Below are positions 36,171 to 45,829 of a stretch of 55,982 nucleotides of DNA, piece by piece (the first letter of the stretch is position 1; each line of letters starts with the position of its first letter). The translations under genes were made by a program, and so were the position numbers. The notes beneath the pieces were generated by a model that made no database searches, was not told the DNA's origin, and was given only the letters and a program-made list of their open reading frames with translations. Source of the DNA: Phycisphaera mikurensis (GTDB taxonomy: Bacteria > Planctomycetota > Phycisphaerae > WQYP01). The DNA lies in NCBI GenBank assembly GCA_022730455.1, contig DZDI01000004.1, positions 1 through 55,982 of the forward strand. Reading direction: 5' to 3'.

Positions 36171-39100
36171 ATGTCTGACACACAAGAGCACCGAGACAAC
36201 AGTGACATTTCGCGTCGAGGATTTCTCAAGGTCTTGACCGCCGCATCCGCGGCTTTGGCCATCACCCCAGCACCCAGCGCAACCGAGTTGGCGTATGCCG
36301 AGGAAATTGGCGTTCCTCTACGGGGACCGGATGGAAGAATTATTGTGTTTCATCCGCCCATGGCATCCGGCATCCCGCTGGGTGGAATGGGTGCCGGCAC
36401 GTTTGAGATACGCGCCGATGGCGGCATGTACCAATGGCAGATTTTTAATAATTGGGCACAGCGCTTGGTTTTACCAGATACCTTTTTTGCGGTCCGGGCG
36501 AAGGAAGAGGGAAAGTCCGCCGTAACCCGTCGCCTGGAAACCATTCGCCATACGTCCAATCCCGGCAAGCCGGTCAAAAATATTACCTACGAAGGTCGTG
36601 CGCCGATTGCCCGCCTGCGATACGAAGAACCGGCCCTGCCTGTCGATGTATCACTTACGGCCTGGTCAGCCCTGATACCGCATCAGCCACGCGATTCTGG
36701 CCTTCCAGCCGCCGTTTTTACCTTTGATGTCACCAACCGCTCCACCGCCAGGGTACAAACGACGCTGCTGGGCACCTTGCGCAATGGCGTGGCATTGAGC
36801 AACGGCTGGACTGGCACGGAAAACCGTCTGGAACGAGATGCCGCCATGACAGCCATTCACATGCAAGGGCGTATCGATTCGCGGCCATCGGTTATGAGCA
36901 AACCCGTGCGTGTGCTGGTGCTGCTGGAATCCATGCCGAACCGCGTGCAGGAGGTTTTAAAAAATACGACCAATCTTTCACTTGATACGAGTATCAACGT
37001 CAACAAGGCCCCCGTGACGCTTCCATATTCAACAGGCGATGATCTGGCAAAACACTTTGACGTAATCTGGCTGGGTGAAATTCCGCACGCCAGCGCCACA
37101 CTTGGCCACGCCAACATGGCCTTGATCCGTGACGCCGTGCATAAGGGCGTTGGCCTTTTTGTCAGCGGCGGCTGGGACGCATTCTACGGAGAAAGCGCCA
37201 CACGCTGGGCTCATCTGAACGGTACACCCATTGAACAGGCCTTGCCAGTCAAGTTCCCCGATTCAGTGGATGCTGTCAACCAGCAAACCAGCATCCATGT
37301 CGCTGAAAAGGCAGATTTTGTCCTAGGTATGCCGCAACTCCAAATGATCGAGGGATACAGCCGTATCGCCTCGCTGAGGCCCGATGCGAAAGTCTTGCTT
37401 AAAGCTGATGACGGCACGCCATTATTAATTACAGGCCGTTATGGTCAGGGTCGAACCATCGTGTGGGCCTGCTCCATCGCCGGTGGATGGCCGCCAATGC
37501 ACTGGACGCAAGCTCCGCTGTTTTACGCCAGTTTACTGGCGCATCTTGCCCACGCCGATTTTTCACCCGGGTACGGCGTGGATTCTTTTGACGGCTCCAG
37601 CGGCGATATGACCCTTGCCGCCCTTTCCACCGATGCGCTGGCCGCCACCCAATGGCGGAATAGCAATGCATTTTGGTCGGAATTCGAGAACCATGGAAAG
37701 CTACAGGATCAGGAAGTACCGCCCGAAGACGCACGCAATACCGCCTTGGCCTTCGCATTTGATTTGGCCCCGGGTGAAACCCAAAAGGCAACATTTTTGC
37801 TGACTTGGTATTTTCCTAATCAATACGATTATTCACACAATGCCAACTTCCTTGGGCACATCTATAACCGTTGGTTCCCTAATTCCATGGAAGTTGCCCG
37901 GGAAATGGCACATCGCCACACGGAGTTGTTCCGCCGAACGGCAGCATTCCAAAACGCGCTTTATGCCGGCAGCATGCCACCCAAAGTAAAAGATGCCATC
38001 AACGCCCAGCTTACCACGCTCACTAAAGAAAGCTGGTGGGTCAAAGACGGGACGTTTGCCGTGTGGGAAGGCATGGGCTGCTGCGGATTGCAGACGCTTG
38101 ATGTGGCCTTTTACGGCTCCAGCACCATTTCGCTCCTCTTCCCGCACCAGCAGAAAACGTCTATGCGGCTTAGCGCCCGCCACCAGAAACCCGATGGCGA
38201 GATGCCCCATTTTTTCCCCGGCACATTTGAACACCCAGATTCCTGGTTCAAAATCGATCTTATGCCTGCATTCGCGCTGATGGTGTACCGCGACTACATC
38301 TGGTCTGGCGACCACGGCTACCTGCGCGAAATGTGGCCCGTCATTACCAAGGCCATGGCGTACGACCAGAGAACCGACAAAAACAAAGATTTTCTCCCGG
38401 ATGATCACGGAGCGGACAATACATTTGACGGCTGGCCCATGAACGGTACCACCGCCTACGTGTCCAGCATTTTTCTGGCCGGATTGGCTGCGGGCATACG
38501 CATGGCACGGGTGCTGGGTGATACCCAGACAGAAGCCAATTACACCTTGTGGCTGGAAAAAGGGAAGAAAAGTTTTGAATCTCAGCTATGGAATGGCCAC
38601 TACTACCAGATGGCGCGGGATATAGGAAATGGAACAGAAAACACCGGCATTCTCCTGGCCGGTACCGTCGGACAATGGTTCGCCGATGTTTGTGATCTTG
38701 GAGAAATTCTGCCGCGCGATCATGTCTTGGCGCATAACTTGGCGGCCTTTCATTACTGCCGCAAAAAAACGTGCCCCGGTATGCCGTATGTGAATCCCAC
38801 TGATGGCATCGCGTACATCAATGGAGACTGGCCGTACGGCGGTACCCCACAGGGTGAGGGCCAATGGAGCGGGCCGTGGACCGGCATCGAGTACATGTTT
38901 GCATCCTCGCTGGCGTATCTGAACCAAACGGAGCTTTCCGCCACCGTGACAACGGACGTATACAACCGATACGTCCATCGTCGGGCACCATGGGATCATA
39001 TTGAATGTGGCGAGCATTATTTTCGCCCACTGAGTGTGTGGACGGTGTTGCTTGGTCTCCAAGGGTTCCGCTGGGACGCCATACGCCGATCGCTGGGCTT

Positions 39101-39419
39101 CACGCCGCGTATATCCGAAACCAATCACAGGTCGCTGTTTTGCACCGCCGCCGGTTGGGGTGAATATTACGCCCAGACCGTTGCCGGGCGACGCGTTCAC
39201 CGTGTGGTACACCAGGCGGGACGATTGGCCTTGTCTGAATTTACCATCGGGCTAACGCCCGTCGAAGGTACGCCGCCGCTGACGGATTTGAAGGTTGCAG
39301 TAGACAATCAGCCGCTGGATGTGGCAAGTACGGTGACCGATAATCGTGCCGTGATTACTTTTAAGCGGCCGCTGCGGATGCGAGAATCGTCGAGTTTGGA
39401 TGTCTCTTGGAAATTGTGA
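36171..39419 (+). CDS. GH116-family glycoside hydrolase (GBA2-like), Tat-exported, with inserted amidotransferase-like domain
   Basis: This is a secreted enzyme of about 1082 residues. A twin-arginine signal (ISRRGFLKVLTAASAALAI) leads into the GH116 N-terminal beta domain (GIPLGGMGAGTFEIRADGG). At about 243-460 there is an extra domain like class I glutamine amidotransferase/ThuA folds (VRVLVLLES; FDVIWLGEIPH; GVGLFVSGGWDAFYG; GRYGQGRTIVWACSI). Then the beta domain resumes (GSSGDMTLAALS) and the (alpha/alpha)6 catalytic domain follows, with nucleophile Glu in VWEGMGCCG (about 633) and acid/base Asp in NTFDGWPMNG (about 751). GH116 enzymes act on beta-glucosides, beta-xylosides or glucosylceramide; the substrate here is unknown. 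ATG 36171 has AAAGGA upstream. Confidence 0.9.
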   Translation: MSDTQEHRDNSDISRRGFLKVLTAASAALAITPAPSATELAYAEEIGVPLRGPDGRIIVFHPPMASGIPLGGMGAGTFEIRADGGMYQWQIFNNWAQRLVLPDTFFAVRAKEEGKSAVTRRLETIRHTSNPGKPVKNITYEGRAPIARLRYEEPALPVDVSLTAWSALIPHQPRDSGLPAAVFTFDVTNRSTARVQTTLLGTLRNGVALSNGWTGTENRLERDAAMTAIHMQGRIDSRPSVMSKPVRVLVLLESMPNRVQEVLKNTTNLSLDTSINVNKAPVTLPYSTGDDLAKHFDVIWLGEIPHASATLGHANMALIRDAVHKGVGLFVSGGWDAFYGESATRWAHLNGTPIEQALPVKFPDSVDAVNQQTSIHVAEKADFVLGMPQLQMIEGYSRIASLRPDAKVLLKADDGTPLLITGRYGQGRTIVWACSIAGGWPPMHWTQAPLFYASLLAHLAHADFSPGYGVDSFDGSSGDMTLAALSTDALAATQWRNSNAFWSEFENHGKLQDQEVPPEDARNTALAFAFDLAPGETQKATFLLTWYFPNQYDYSHNANFLGHIYNRWFPNSMEVAREMAHRHTELFRRTAAFQNALYAGSMPPKVKDAINAQLTTLTKESWWVKDGTFAVWEGMGCCGLQTLDVAFYGSSTISLLFPHQQKTSMRLSARHQKPDGEMPHFFPGTFEHPDSWFKIDLMPAFALMVYRDYIWSGDHGYLREMWPVITKAMAYDQRTDKNKDFLPDDHGADNTFDGWPMNGTTAYVSSIFLAGLAAGIRMARVLGDTQTEANYTLWLEKGKKSFESQLWNGHYYQMARDIGNGTENTGILLAGTVGQWFADVCDLGEILPRDHVLAHNLAAFHYCRKKTCPGMPYVNPTDGIAYINGDWPYGGTPQGEGQWSGPWTGIEYMFASSLAYLNQTELSATVTTDVYNRYVHRRAPWDHIECGEHYFRPLSVWTVLLGLQGFRWDAIRRSLGFTPRISETNHRSLFCTAAGWGEYYAQTVAGRRVHRVVHQAGRLALSEFTIGLTPVEGTPPLTDLKVAVDNQPLDVASTVTDNRAVITFKRPLRMRESSSLDVSWKL

Positions 39420-39813
39420 GTGACAGATCATATGGCGTCACAAAACATACTTGGGAGTCTGTCCACGTCATAACAGGGCGGTGAAGATATTGACGGCGAG
39501 GTATTGACGCATCTGGCCCATGATGGGGATATCCCGTAAATAGGCATAATCCTTGTGCGCCATGGGGTATCCCCGTGGATGCTCCCTCGGGTTTGTACCG
39601 CCGTGCTTGCCAACCACGATTCATCGCGGCGGCCAGCAAAAGTTTGCCAGACATGGCCGATGGCCTTGAAACCTCATCACGAAGTCGCCTTTTATGAAAA
39701 TTCATTTGCCTTTCTTCTAAGTTGGCGTAAACTTCACGCATAGTTGTATTCGTCGTGAGATTAACTGGCCGAAAGGCCGTGCACGGTTTCGGATTACGGC
39801 ACTCTCATTGAAC
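39420..39813. other. Intergenic region with transposase C-terminal relic
   Basis: About 394 bp. On the minus strand one frame reads YAYLRDIPIMGQMRQYLAVN, then IFTALL and a stop, ending next to the GAGTCTGTCC repeat, which suggests the last residues of a decayed IS transposase with its terminal repeat. A 126-codon minus-strand ORF (39361-39741) crosses it in another frame and is not convincing as a gene. No strong terminator for GH116 was found. Confidence 0.4.
39455..39481 (-). repeat. IS-end-like repeat family 2, copy 2
   Basis: This 27-bp segment (starting GAGTCTGTCC, ending CAGGGCGG) matches 32503-32529 at 22 of 27 positions. On the minus strand both copies follow a reading that ends in ...ALL, as the 3' end of a transposase gene might. 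Confidence 0.45.
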
Positions 39814-41031
39814 ATGCAGAAACAAAACCGAATGAGGTCAACCACCCCCACCAAGCCGATTGGATCGAGATTGACATCGGCGAGGTTGCCCCTTCCCCCG
39901 CCAAACATGCATATTCCATCACGGGTGCTGTTGTCCTTGCCTTGGTATGCGCCCAACATTCATCACGGCATCGCACGCTATGCGGAACAGGCCGGATGGA
40001 ATCTCGACCTGAGTTGGGTCCACGATGCGCTTCTGCCCGCCAAATGGGACGGCGATGGCATCATCTGCATCGCCGGCGTCAATGCTGCCATTGACCGCAA
40101 GGTTCTGCGTTACCACAAACCCATTGTGAACATCGGCAACCATGAGCAGTTCCCCGCTCCAAGAGTGGCAGCCGATATGGAAAAGGTTGTAAAATTAGCC
40201 ATTGAACATTTTACCCAACGCGGATTCAAGCATCTGGCTTATTACATACGCCTTGGCACAAGACCGGAACTGGCCAAACTTAAAATATTCGAGACCGGTG
40301 CGGCGGCGACGGGAGCCACCTTCCACCCGATCAACTGTTCGGCCACACCGGATCGTGATCGTCTGCGGCAACTGAGCCGTCAAATTGGCAAATTGCCCAA
40401 ACCACTGGCAGCTACTGCGCAAATGGATGAATTCGCGGTTGAATTGATCCATGCCAGCCGTTCCGCCGGGTTGCGTGTGCCGGAAGATGTAGCGGTTCTG
40501 GGCTGCAACGATGACCGGCTGATCTGCCCCTTTGCGACAGTTCCGTTGTCCAGTGTTGACAATAATCAGGAAGGAATCGGCTATAAGGCGGCGGAGTTAC
40601 TCGACCGTCTCATGCATAGCGAACCTCCACCGGCTCAGGCCGTACTGGTTGCACCATGCGGCGTTACCACCCGACAGTCCACCGACATTCTGGCCGTCAG
40701 CAATGAAAATGTTCTGGCCGCGCTGGCGATAATTAAAAAACATTATGTCGATACGCTTTCCGCCAAGCGGGTGGCAGCGGAAATACACATTTCTGAAAGA
40801 CAATTATTTGAATCCTTCAAGCGTCATCTGGGCCACAGTGTCAAGCATGAAATACTGCAGCGGCGGATAGAACGGGCCAGTTACTTACTTACGCAGTCCG
40901 GGCGGAAGATGCAGAATATCGCATGGGAATCAGGCTTTTCAACGCTAAGCCAGATGGTGAAGGTATTCCGCCGTGTTAAGAGCACCACACCCGGGGCATA
41001 CCGTCGTGAATTTGGACGGACTTTCAGATAG
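39814..41031 (+). CDS. XylR-type transcriptional regulator (sugar-binding domain plus AraC HTH)
   Basis: This is a regulator of about 405 residues with the LacI/periplasmic-binding-like ligand domain first (about 35-290: VLLSLPWYAPNIHHGIARYAEQ; GIICIAGV; VAVLGCNDDRLICPFA...PLSSVDNN) and an AraC-family helix-turn-helix at the C-terminus (about 300-400: LSAKRVAAEIHISERQLFESFKR; MQNIAWESGFSTLSQMVKVFRR). This order is typical of XylR, which binds a sugar and activates catabolic genes. It directly follows the esterase and GH116 genes on the same strand, so those are likely targets. The start could be ATG 39814 or, better matching the family N-terminus, ATG 39907 (MHIPSR). Confidence 0.88.
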   Translation: MQKQNRMRSTTPTKPIGSRLTSARLPLPPPNMHIPSRVLLSLPWYAPNIHHGIARYAEQAGWNLDLSWVHDALLPAKWDGDGIICIAGVNAAIDRKVLRYHKPIVNIGNHEQFPAPRVAADMEKVVKLAIEHFTQRGFKHLAYYIRLGTRPELAKLKIFETGAAATGATFHPINCSATPDRDRLRQLSRQIGKLPKPLAATAQMDEFAVELIHASRSAGLRVPEDVAVLGCNDDRLICPFATVPLSSVDNNQEGIGYKAAELLDRLMHSEPPPAQAVLVAPCGVTTRQSTDILAVSNENVLAALAIIKKHYVDTLSAKRVAAEIHISERQLFESFKRHLGHSVKHEILQRRIERASYLLTQSGRKMQNIAWESGFSTLSQMVKVFRRVKSTTPGAYRREFGRTFR

Positions 41032-41392
41032 TGAAATCGTCGGAGACAACTTTTCGCTTCGCGGCGCCGAGGGTGGCTGTTTCCTCAGCACAAGGCCATT
41101 TGCCATGCGTACCACATTGCCTGGAAACGCCCCATTCCAATCCATGAGAACGTGAATTCGGAATAATGGGCCAATCAATTCGGGCATTGCCGACAAATCT
41201 TCCCCGGCAGTTGGGTAGACGCCACTTGCGAACGCGCCAGTTCAAGCCCGGCAGCTAAACAAACCACACACGGGAATGCAGCTACCTGGTCCAATAAAAT
41301 TTACCAACGCCTTATTCCCAAATGATATAAAAAAAAGGATCCGATGATATCGACATCATCGGACCCTGATACTTACCAACTAATTTATCCTG
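41032..41392. other. Convergent intergenic region between XylR-type gene and rpoC
   Basis: About 360 bp. It contains the rpoC terminator (41329-41366) at its right side and nothing else I can recognise. No IS or repeat was seen here. Confidence 0.5.
41329..41366 (-). terminator. Rho-independent terminator of rpoBC
   Basis: On the minus strand a 12-bp stem (GGGTCCGATGAT / ATCATCGGATCC, one G-U pair) with a 6-nt loop is followed by a run of eight T. It lies 27 bp after the rpoC stop. Confidence 0.88.
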
Positions 41393-44300
41393 TTACGCAT
41401 TGGCGGTTTCACCGGCTACGGGCTCTAACCCGATTGGCGTTTCTCCTGGCAGGGTGGGAACTGCGATATTGGGTTCGATTTCGGCAACAGGGGTGCCAAT
41501 GTGGGCGATTTTCAATTGCTGATAAGGACGGAACCCGGTACCCGCCGGAATGAGGTGCCCCAAGATCACGTTTTCCTTTAAACCTTGCAGTGTATCTTCC
41601 CGGCTCGCAAGTGCCGCCTCAGTCAGCACCTTGGTGGTTTCCTGGAAACTAGCGGCCGACACAAACGATTCACTCTGCAAACTGGCCTTGGTGATACCCA
41701 AGAGCAGGGTCTTGGCTTTGGCCGGCTTAGCACGCCGCGTCTTGGGCGGCGTACCCCCCTTGGATTCGATTTCAGCGGCGACTTCCTTGGCCTGTTCGCG
41801 CGTCAACAGCTTGCCGATCGGCAGGCCACTGTCACCCGGCTCATCGATGCGAAGCATCTTGGCCGTTTCTTCATTAAGTGTCTGGAAGCGAAAGCGATCG
41901 ACCACTTCGGTCGGCAGACACGCCGTGTCGCCAGGATCTTCAATCCGCACCTTCCGCACCATCTGAGCGATGATGATCTCAATATGCTTGTCAGCAATAC
42001 GCTGATTTTGCGTACGATAGACATTTTGAATTTCCGAAAGCAGGTATTCCTGCAGTGCGTCCTCACCTTTGATCCGCAGAATATCCTGCGGCACAAGCGG
42101 CCCGTCAATAAGCGGATCGCCCGCTTCAACGGTATCTCCGGCGTGTACGCGCAACTGGCGATCCTGCGATACGTGGTGTTCGTGAGCGACATCGCCAGGC
42201 CCTTTAATAGTAATCGTCATTTTGCCGCGACGTTTGTCGGATCGCAGCTCAATGACACCTGAAATTTCCGCCATGATGGCTGTATCCTTGGGCTTGCGGG
42301 CCTCAAGAATTTCAGTGACGCGCGGCAGACCTGAGGTAATGTCAGACGTACCCTTGATTTCCCGAGGTTGGCGGGCAAGCAACGTGCCAGGCAAAACCAT
42401 CTGACCGGGTTCCACATCGATACGTGTCTTGGCCGGTACATAATGGAAATCCAATGTTTTGCCGTCCGCCGGATCAACAATATTAATACGGGGATGACGT
42501 TCGCCCCGGTGTTCGACGACCACGAGACGCCGGGTACCGCCCTTGCCTTCGCTTTCGGCCCGGACCGTTTCGCCTTCTTCGATGTCATCGAACTTCACCA
42601 TACCGGCTTTTTCAGCCAAGATGGGCGTGCGATGCTGATCCCAGGCGCAAAGTTGCTGGCCGGCCCGCACCGTGTCGCCGTTCTTGACATGCACATAAGC
42701 ACCGTACGGTACGCGATGTTTTTCAAGTTCGCGTCCTTTGGCGTCCTTAATGACCACATCGCCATTTTTCTTGAGGACGACCGTGTGCCGAACGCCTTCA
42801 CTGTCGGTGACATCAACGGCGTTAAGATCACCAAGATGCACAACACCGGCCACCGAGGCGCGCAATTCGTTTTTCTCGAGGATACGGGTTGCCGATCCAC
42901 CGGTATGGAATGTACGCATGGTAAGCTGCGTACCAGGCTCGCCGATGGACTGGGCGGCAATGATTCCCACAGCAAGGCCCTCTTCAACAAGGGTATTGCT
43001 GGAATGGTCAATTCCATAACAGCGGGCGCAAATGCCGCTCGGACTTTCGCATGTCAGCGGGCTGCGGACGCGCACAGTCTCAATATTAAGGGCTTCAATC
43101 TTGCGGGAAATCTCGGTGGTAATGATCTGCCCTTCAAGCACGATACTTTCGTCGGTGATGGGGTTCATCAAAGTATCAGCCGCACAACGTCCCACGATAA
43201 TATCGCGGAGAGGTACATCCACCTGGTCACCCTTGAAGACTGCTTGTTTGCGGATACCGCTTTGCGTACCGCAATCGTGCTCAGAGATAATGACATTCTG
43301 CGCCACATCCGCCAGCTTACGGGTGAGATAACCGGAATCTGCCGTCTTGAGAGCGGTATCCGCCAAACCCTTACGGGCACCGTGCGTTGAGGTGAAATAT
43401 TCCAACACCGACAACCCCTCACGGAAGTTGGTCTTGATGGGCGTTTCCATGATTTCACCAGAGGGACGGCTCATCAAGCCACGCATACCAGCAAGCTGTC
43501 GGAAATTATCGACATTACCGCGGGCCCCCGAGTCGGCCATAAGGAAGACGGGGTTAAGGTAAGGCGCACCGGACGGATCCTTCGGCGGAAGCGGTGCCAA
43601 GCTGCCAGCCTGACGAGTGTCATGCTCAAGTTCATTCATCATTTCCTTGGTGACTTCCTCGCGGGCATGAGCCCAGATATCCAGCAACTGGTTGTATCTT
43701 TCACGTTCAGTGATGGCGCCCAAATTGAGATTTTTCTCAACGCGGTCGGCCTTTTTCTGGGCTTCTTCAATAATCTGTCGTTTTCTGGCGGGGATGCGCA
43801 GATCCGTTATACCGAAACTCAAACCAGCCAGAGTGGACATCTTGAAGCCGAGTTCCTTCATATCGTCCAGCAGGGAAATCGTCGCGGGTCGACCAAGATG
43901 CTGGTAGCAGTCTGCGATGACGCGGCTACCCCCTTTGCTCGAGAGTGTATAATTGTAAAATGGCATCTGCGGCGGCAGAATGTCGTTGAACATGCACCGC
44001 CCGACGGTCGTCACGATAACGCGCGAAGACGGGGTTGGCTCAGCCCCTTTGCTCTGTCCGGTCACGACCGCTCGACGGTCAATGCGGACTTTGATGCTGG
44101 TATGGATGCCAATAACTTTACGATGGTACGCCAGCAGGGCCTCGGCATAATCACGAAAGGCCATTTCCTGACCGGCCGGGCGTTGGCCGGCCTCTCCGCC
44201 GAGTAAGGCGGTAATGTAATAAATACCCAATACAATATCCTGCGACGGCCCGATGATCGGCGAACCATTGGCAGGCGAGAAGATATTGTTGGTGGAAAGC

Positions 44301-45736
44301 ATCAGCAGATGCGCTTCGGCCTGGGCCTCGATGGAAAGCGGCAGATGCACCGCCATCTGGTCGCCGTCAAAGTCGGCATTAAAGCCTTTGCATACCAGCG
44401 GGTGTACCTTAATGGCATTGCCTTCAATCAGCACCGGTTCAAAAGCTTGAATGCCGATGCGGTGCAGGGTCGGAGCACGGTTAAGCAGAACCGGGTGACC
44501 TTTGATAACCTCTTCCAGAATATCCCAGATTTCCTGGTCGCGGCGTTCAATCATTTTTTTCGCTGCTTTGATGGTGTCCGCCAGTCCGTGCTCTTTAAGT
44601 TTACGGATAATGAACGGCTGGAAGAGTTCGAGTGCAATTTTCTTGGGCATGCCGCACTGATGCAGTTTAAGTTCAGGTCCGACGACGATAACCGAACGGG
44701 CCGAATAATCCACGCGCTTACCGAGAAGATTTTCGCGGAACCGGCCCTGTTTGCCCTTGATCATGTCCGTCAACGACTTCAATGGTCGATTGGATGAACC
44801 AATCACGGGACGACGGCATCGGCCGTTATCGAAAAGCGCATCAATGGACTGTTGAAGCATGCGTTTTTCATTGCGGACAATGACTTCCGGGGCGTTGAGG
44901 TCCTGGAGCTTCTTGAGACGATTGTTACGATTAATAATCCGGCGGTAGAGGTCATTGAGATCGCTGGTGGCAAAATTACCCGATTCCAGCAGAACCAGCG
45001 GGCGCAGATCCGGCGGGATGACGGGGATGACGTCGATAATCAGCCAGTCAGGTTTATTATGCGATTTACGCAGCGCCTCAATGATACGAAGGCGCTTTGA
45101 CAGATCCTTTAATTTCTGTTTGCTGCGTGTCTCACTGATGCCCGTGCGCAGATTGATCGACTCCAGCTCCAAATCCAGCTTACTGAGCAGAATTCGGATC
45201 GCCTCAGCACCCATATGCGCTTTGAACGCGTCGCCAAACTTTTCGCGTGCATCGCGGTATTCTTCTTCCGTTAAAAGTTGGCGTTCCTTCAGCGGGGTTG
45301 AACCGGGATCGGTCACAATGTGGTCTTGATAGTAAATGACCTTTTCCAAGTCGCCAGTTTTCATGTCCAGCAAATTGCCCAAGCGGCTCGGACTGTTTTT
45401 GAAAAACCAGATGTGTACAACCGGGGCCGCAAGACCGATGTGCCCCATGCGTTTACGACGTACGCGGCTGTGCGACACGCGAACACCGCAACGATCGCAA
45501 CTGGTACCCTTGAATTTGGTCCCGCGGTATTTGCCGCAGGCACATTCATAGTCACGTTCTGGACCAAAAATACGTTCGCAGAACAAACCGTCCCGCTCGG
45601 GACGGTAAGTGCGGTAATTGATGGTTTCCGGCTTCTTAACTTCGCCGAAGCTCCAGGACGTAATGTCCTTGGAACTCGCGAGCGATATTTTCACCGACCT
45701 GAAGTCATTTACTTTGTCCCAAATGGGTTCCGCCAT
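41393..45736 (-). CDS. rpoC: DNA-directed RNA polymerase subunit beta'
   Basis: RpoC is the catalytic largest subunit of RNA polymerase. The 1447-residue protein shows the N-terminal zinc motif ([19 protein letters not shown]), the Mg-binding active site [15 protein letters not shown], the bridge helix/trigger-loop region ([10 protein letters not shown]), and the second zinc site ([13 protein letters not shown]). Length is normal and no large lineage insert is obvious. It is followed by a strong terminator and preceded by rpoB with a 93-bp gap. The large plus-strand ORFs overlapping it (for example 42368-43390) are shadows. Confidence 0.98.
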   Translation of the reverse strand: MAEPIWDKVNDFRSVKISLASSKDITSWSFGEVKKPETINYRTYRPERDGLFCERIFGPERDYECACGKYRGTKFKGTSCDRCGVRVSHSRVRRKRMGHIGLAAPVVHIWFFKNSPSRLGNLLDMKTGDLEKVIYYQDHIVTDPGSTPLKERQLLTEEEYRDAREKFGDAFKAHMGAEAIRILLSKLDLELESINLRTGISETRSKQKLKDLSKRLRIIEALRKSHNKPDWLIIDVIPVIPPDLRPLVLLESGNFATSDLNDLYRRIINRNNRLKKLQDLNAPEVIVRNEKRMLQQSIDALFDNGRCRRPVIGSSNRPLKSLTDMIKGKQGRFRENLLGKRVDYSARSVIVVGPELKLHQCGMPKKIALELFQPFIIRKLKEHGLADTIKAAKKMIERRDQEIWDILEEVIKGHPVLLNRAPTLHRIGIQAFEPVLIEGNAIKVHPLVCKGFNADFDGDQMAVHLPLSIEAQAEAHLLMLSTNNIFSPANGSPIIGPSQDIVLGIYYITALLGGEAGQRPAGQEMAFRDYAEALLAYHRKVIGIHTSIKVRIDRRAVVTGQSKGAEPTPSSRVIVTTVGRCMFNDILPPQMPFYNYTLSSKGGSRVIADCYQHLGRPATISLLDDMKELGFKMSTLAGLSFGITDLRIPARKRQIIEEAQKKADRVEKNLNLGAITERERYNQLLDIWAHAREEVTKEMMNELEHDTRQAGSLAPLPPKDPSGAPYLNPVFLMADSGARGNVDNFRQLAGMRGLMSRPSGEIMETPIKTNFREGLSVLEYFTSTHGARKGLADTALKTADSGYLTRKLADVAQNVIISEHDCGTQSGIRKQAVFKGDQVDVPLRDIIVGRCAADTLMNPITDESIVLEGQIITTEISRKIEALNIETVRVRSPLTCESPSGICARCYGIDHSSNTLVEEGLAVGIIAAQSIGEPGTQLTMRTFHTGGSATRILEKNELRASVAGVVHLGDLNAVDVTDSEGVRHTVVLKKNGDVVIKDAKGRELEKHRVPYGAYVHVKNGDTVRAGQQLCAWDQHRTPILAEKAGMVKFDDIEEGETVRAESEGKGGTRRLVVVEHRGERHPRINIVDPADGKTLDFHYVPAKTRIDVEPGQMVLPGTLLARQPREIKGTSDITSGLPRVTEILEARKPKDTAIMAEISGVIELRSDKRRGKMTITIKGPGDVAHEHHVSQDRQLRVHAGDTVEAGDPLIDGPLVPQDILRIKGEDALQEYLLSEIQNVYRTQNQRIADKHIEIIIAQMVRKVRIEDPGDTACLPTEVVDRFRFQTLNEETAKMLRIDEPGDSGLPIGKLLTREQAKEVAAEIESKGGTPPKTRRAKPAKAKTLLLGITKASLQSESFVSAASFQETTKVLTEAALASREDTLQGLKENVILGHLIPAGTGFRPYQQLKIAHIGTPVAEIEPNIAVPTLPGETPIGLEPVAGETANA

Positions 45737-45829
45737 GGTACAGGCTCCCGCAAAAGGTAATATTTATTCAATCAATCCAATGATTAACACGATCTCAAAC
45801 ACATTAATGCCGTGCTGGCCGCTGCTCCG

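Noticed and set aside
39361-39741. 126-codon minus-strand ORF after GH116
   Set aside because: It overlaps the GH116 end, has no ribosome-binding site or domain, and another frame in the same stretch looks like a transposase relic.
42368-43390. 340-codon plus-strand ORF over rpoC (and similar ones over rpoB at 47948-48685 and ptsI at 30698-31717)
   Set aside because: They lie wholly opposite well-recognised genes, show no family motif and arise from codon bias of the real gene.
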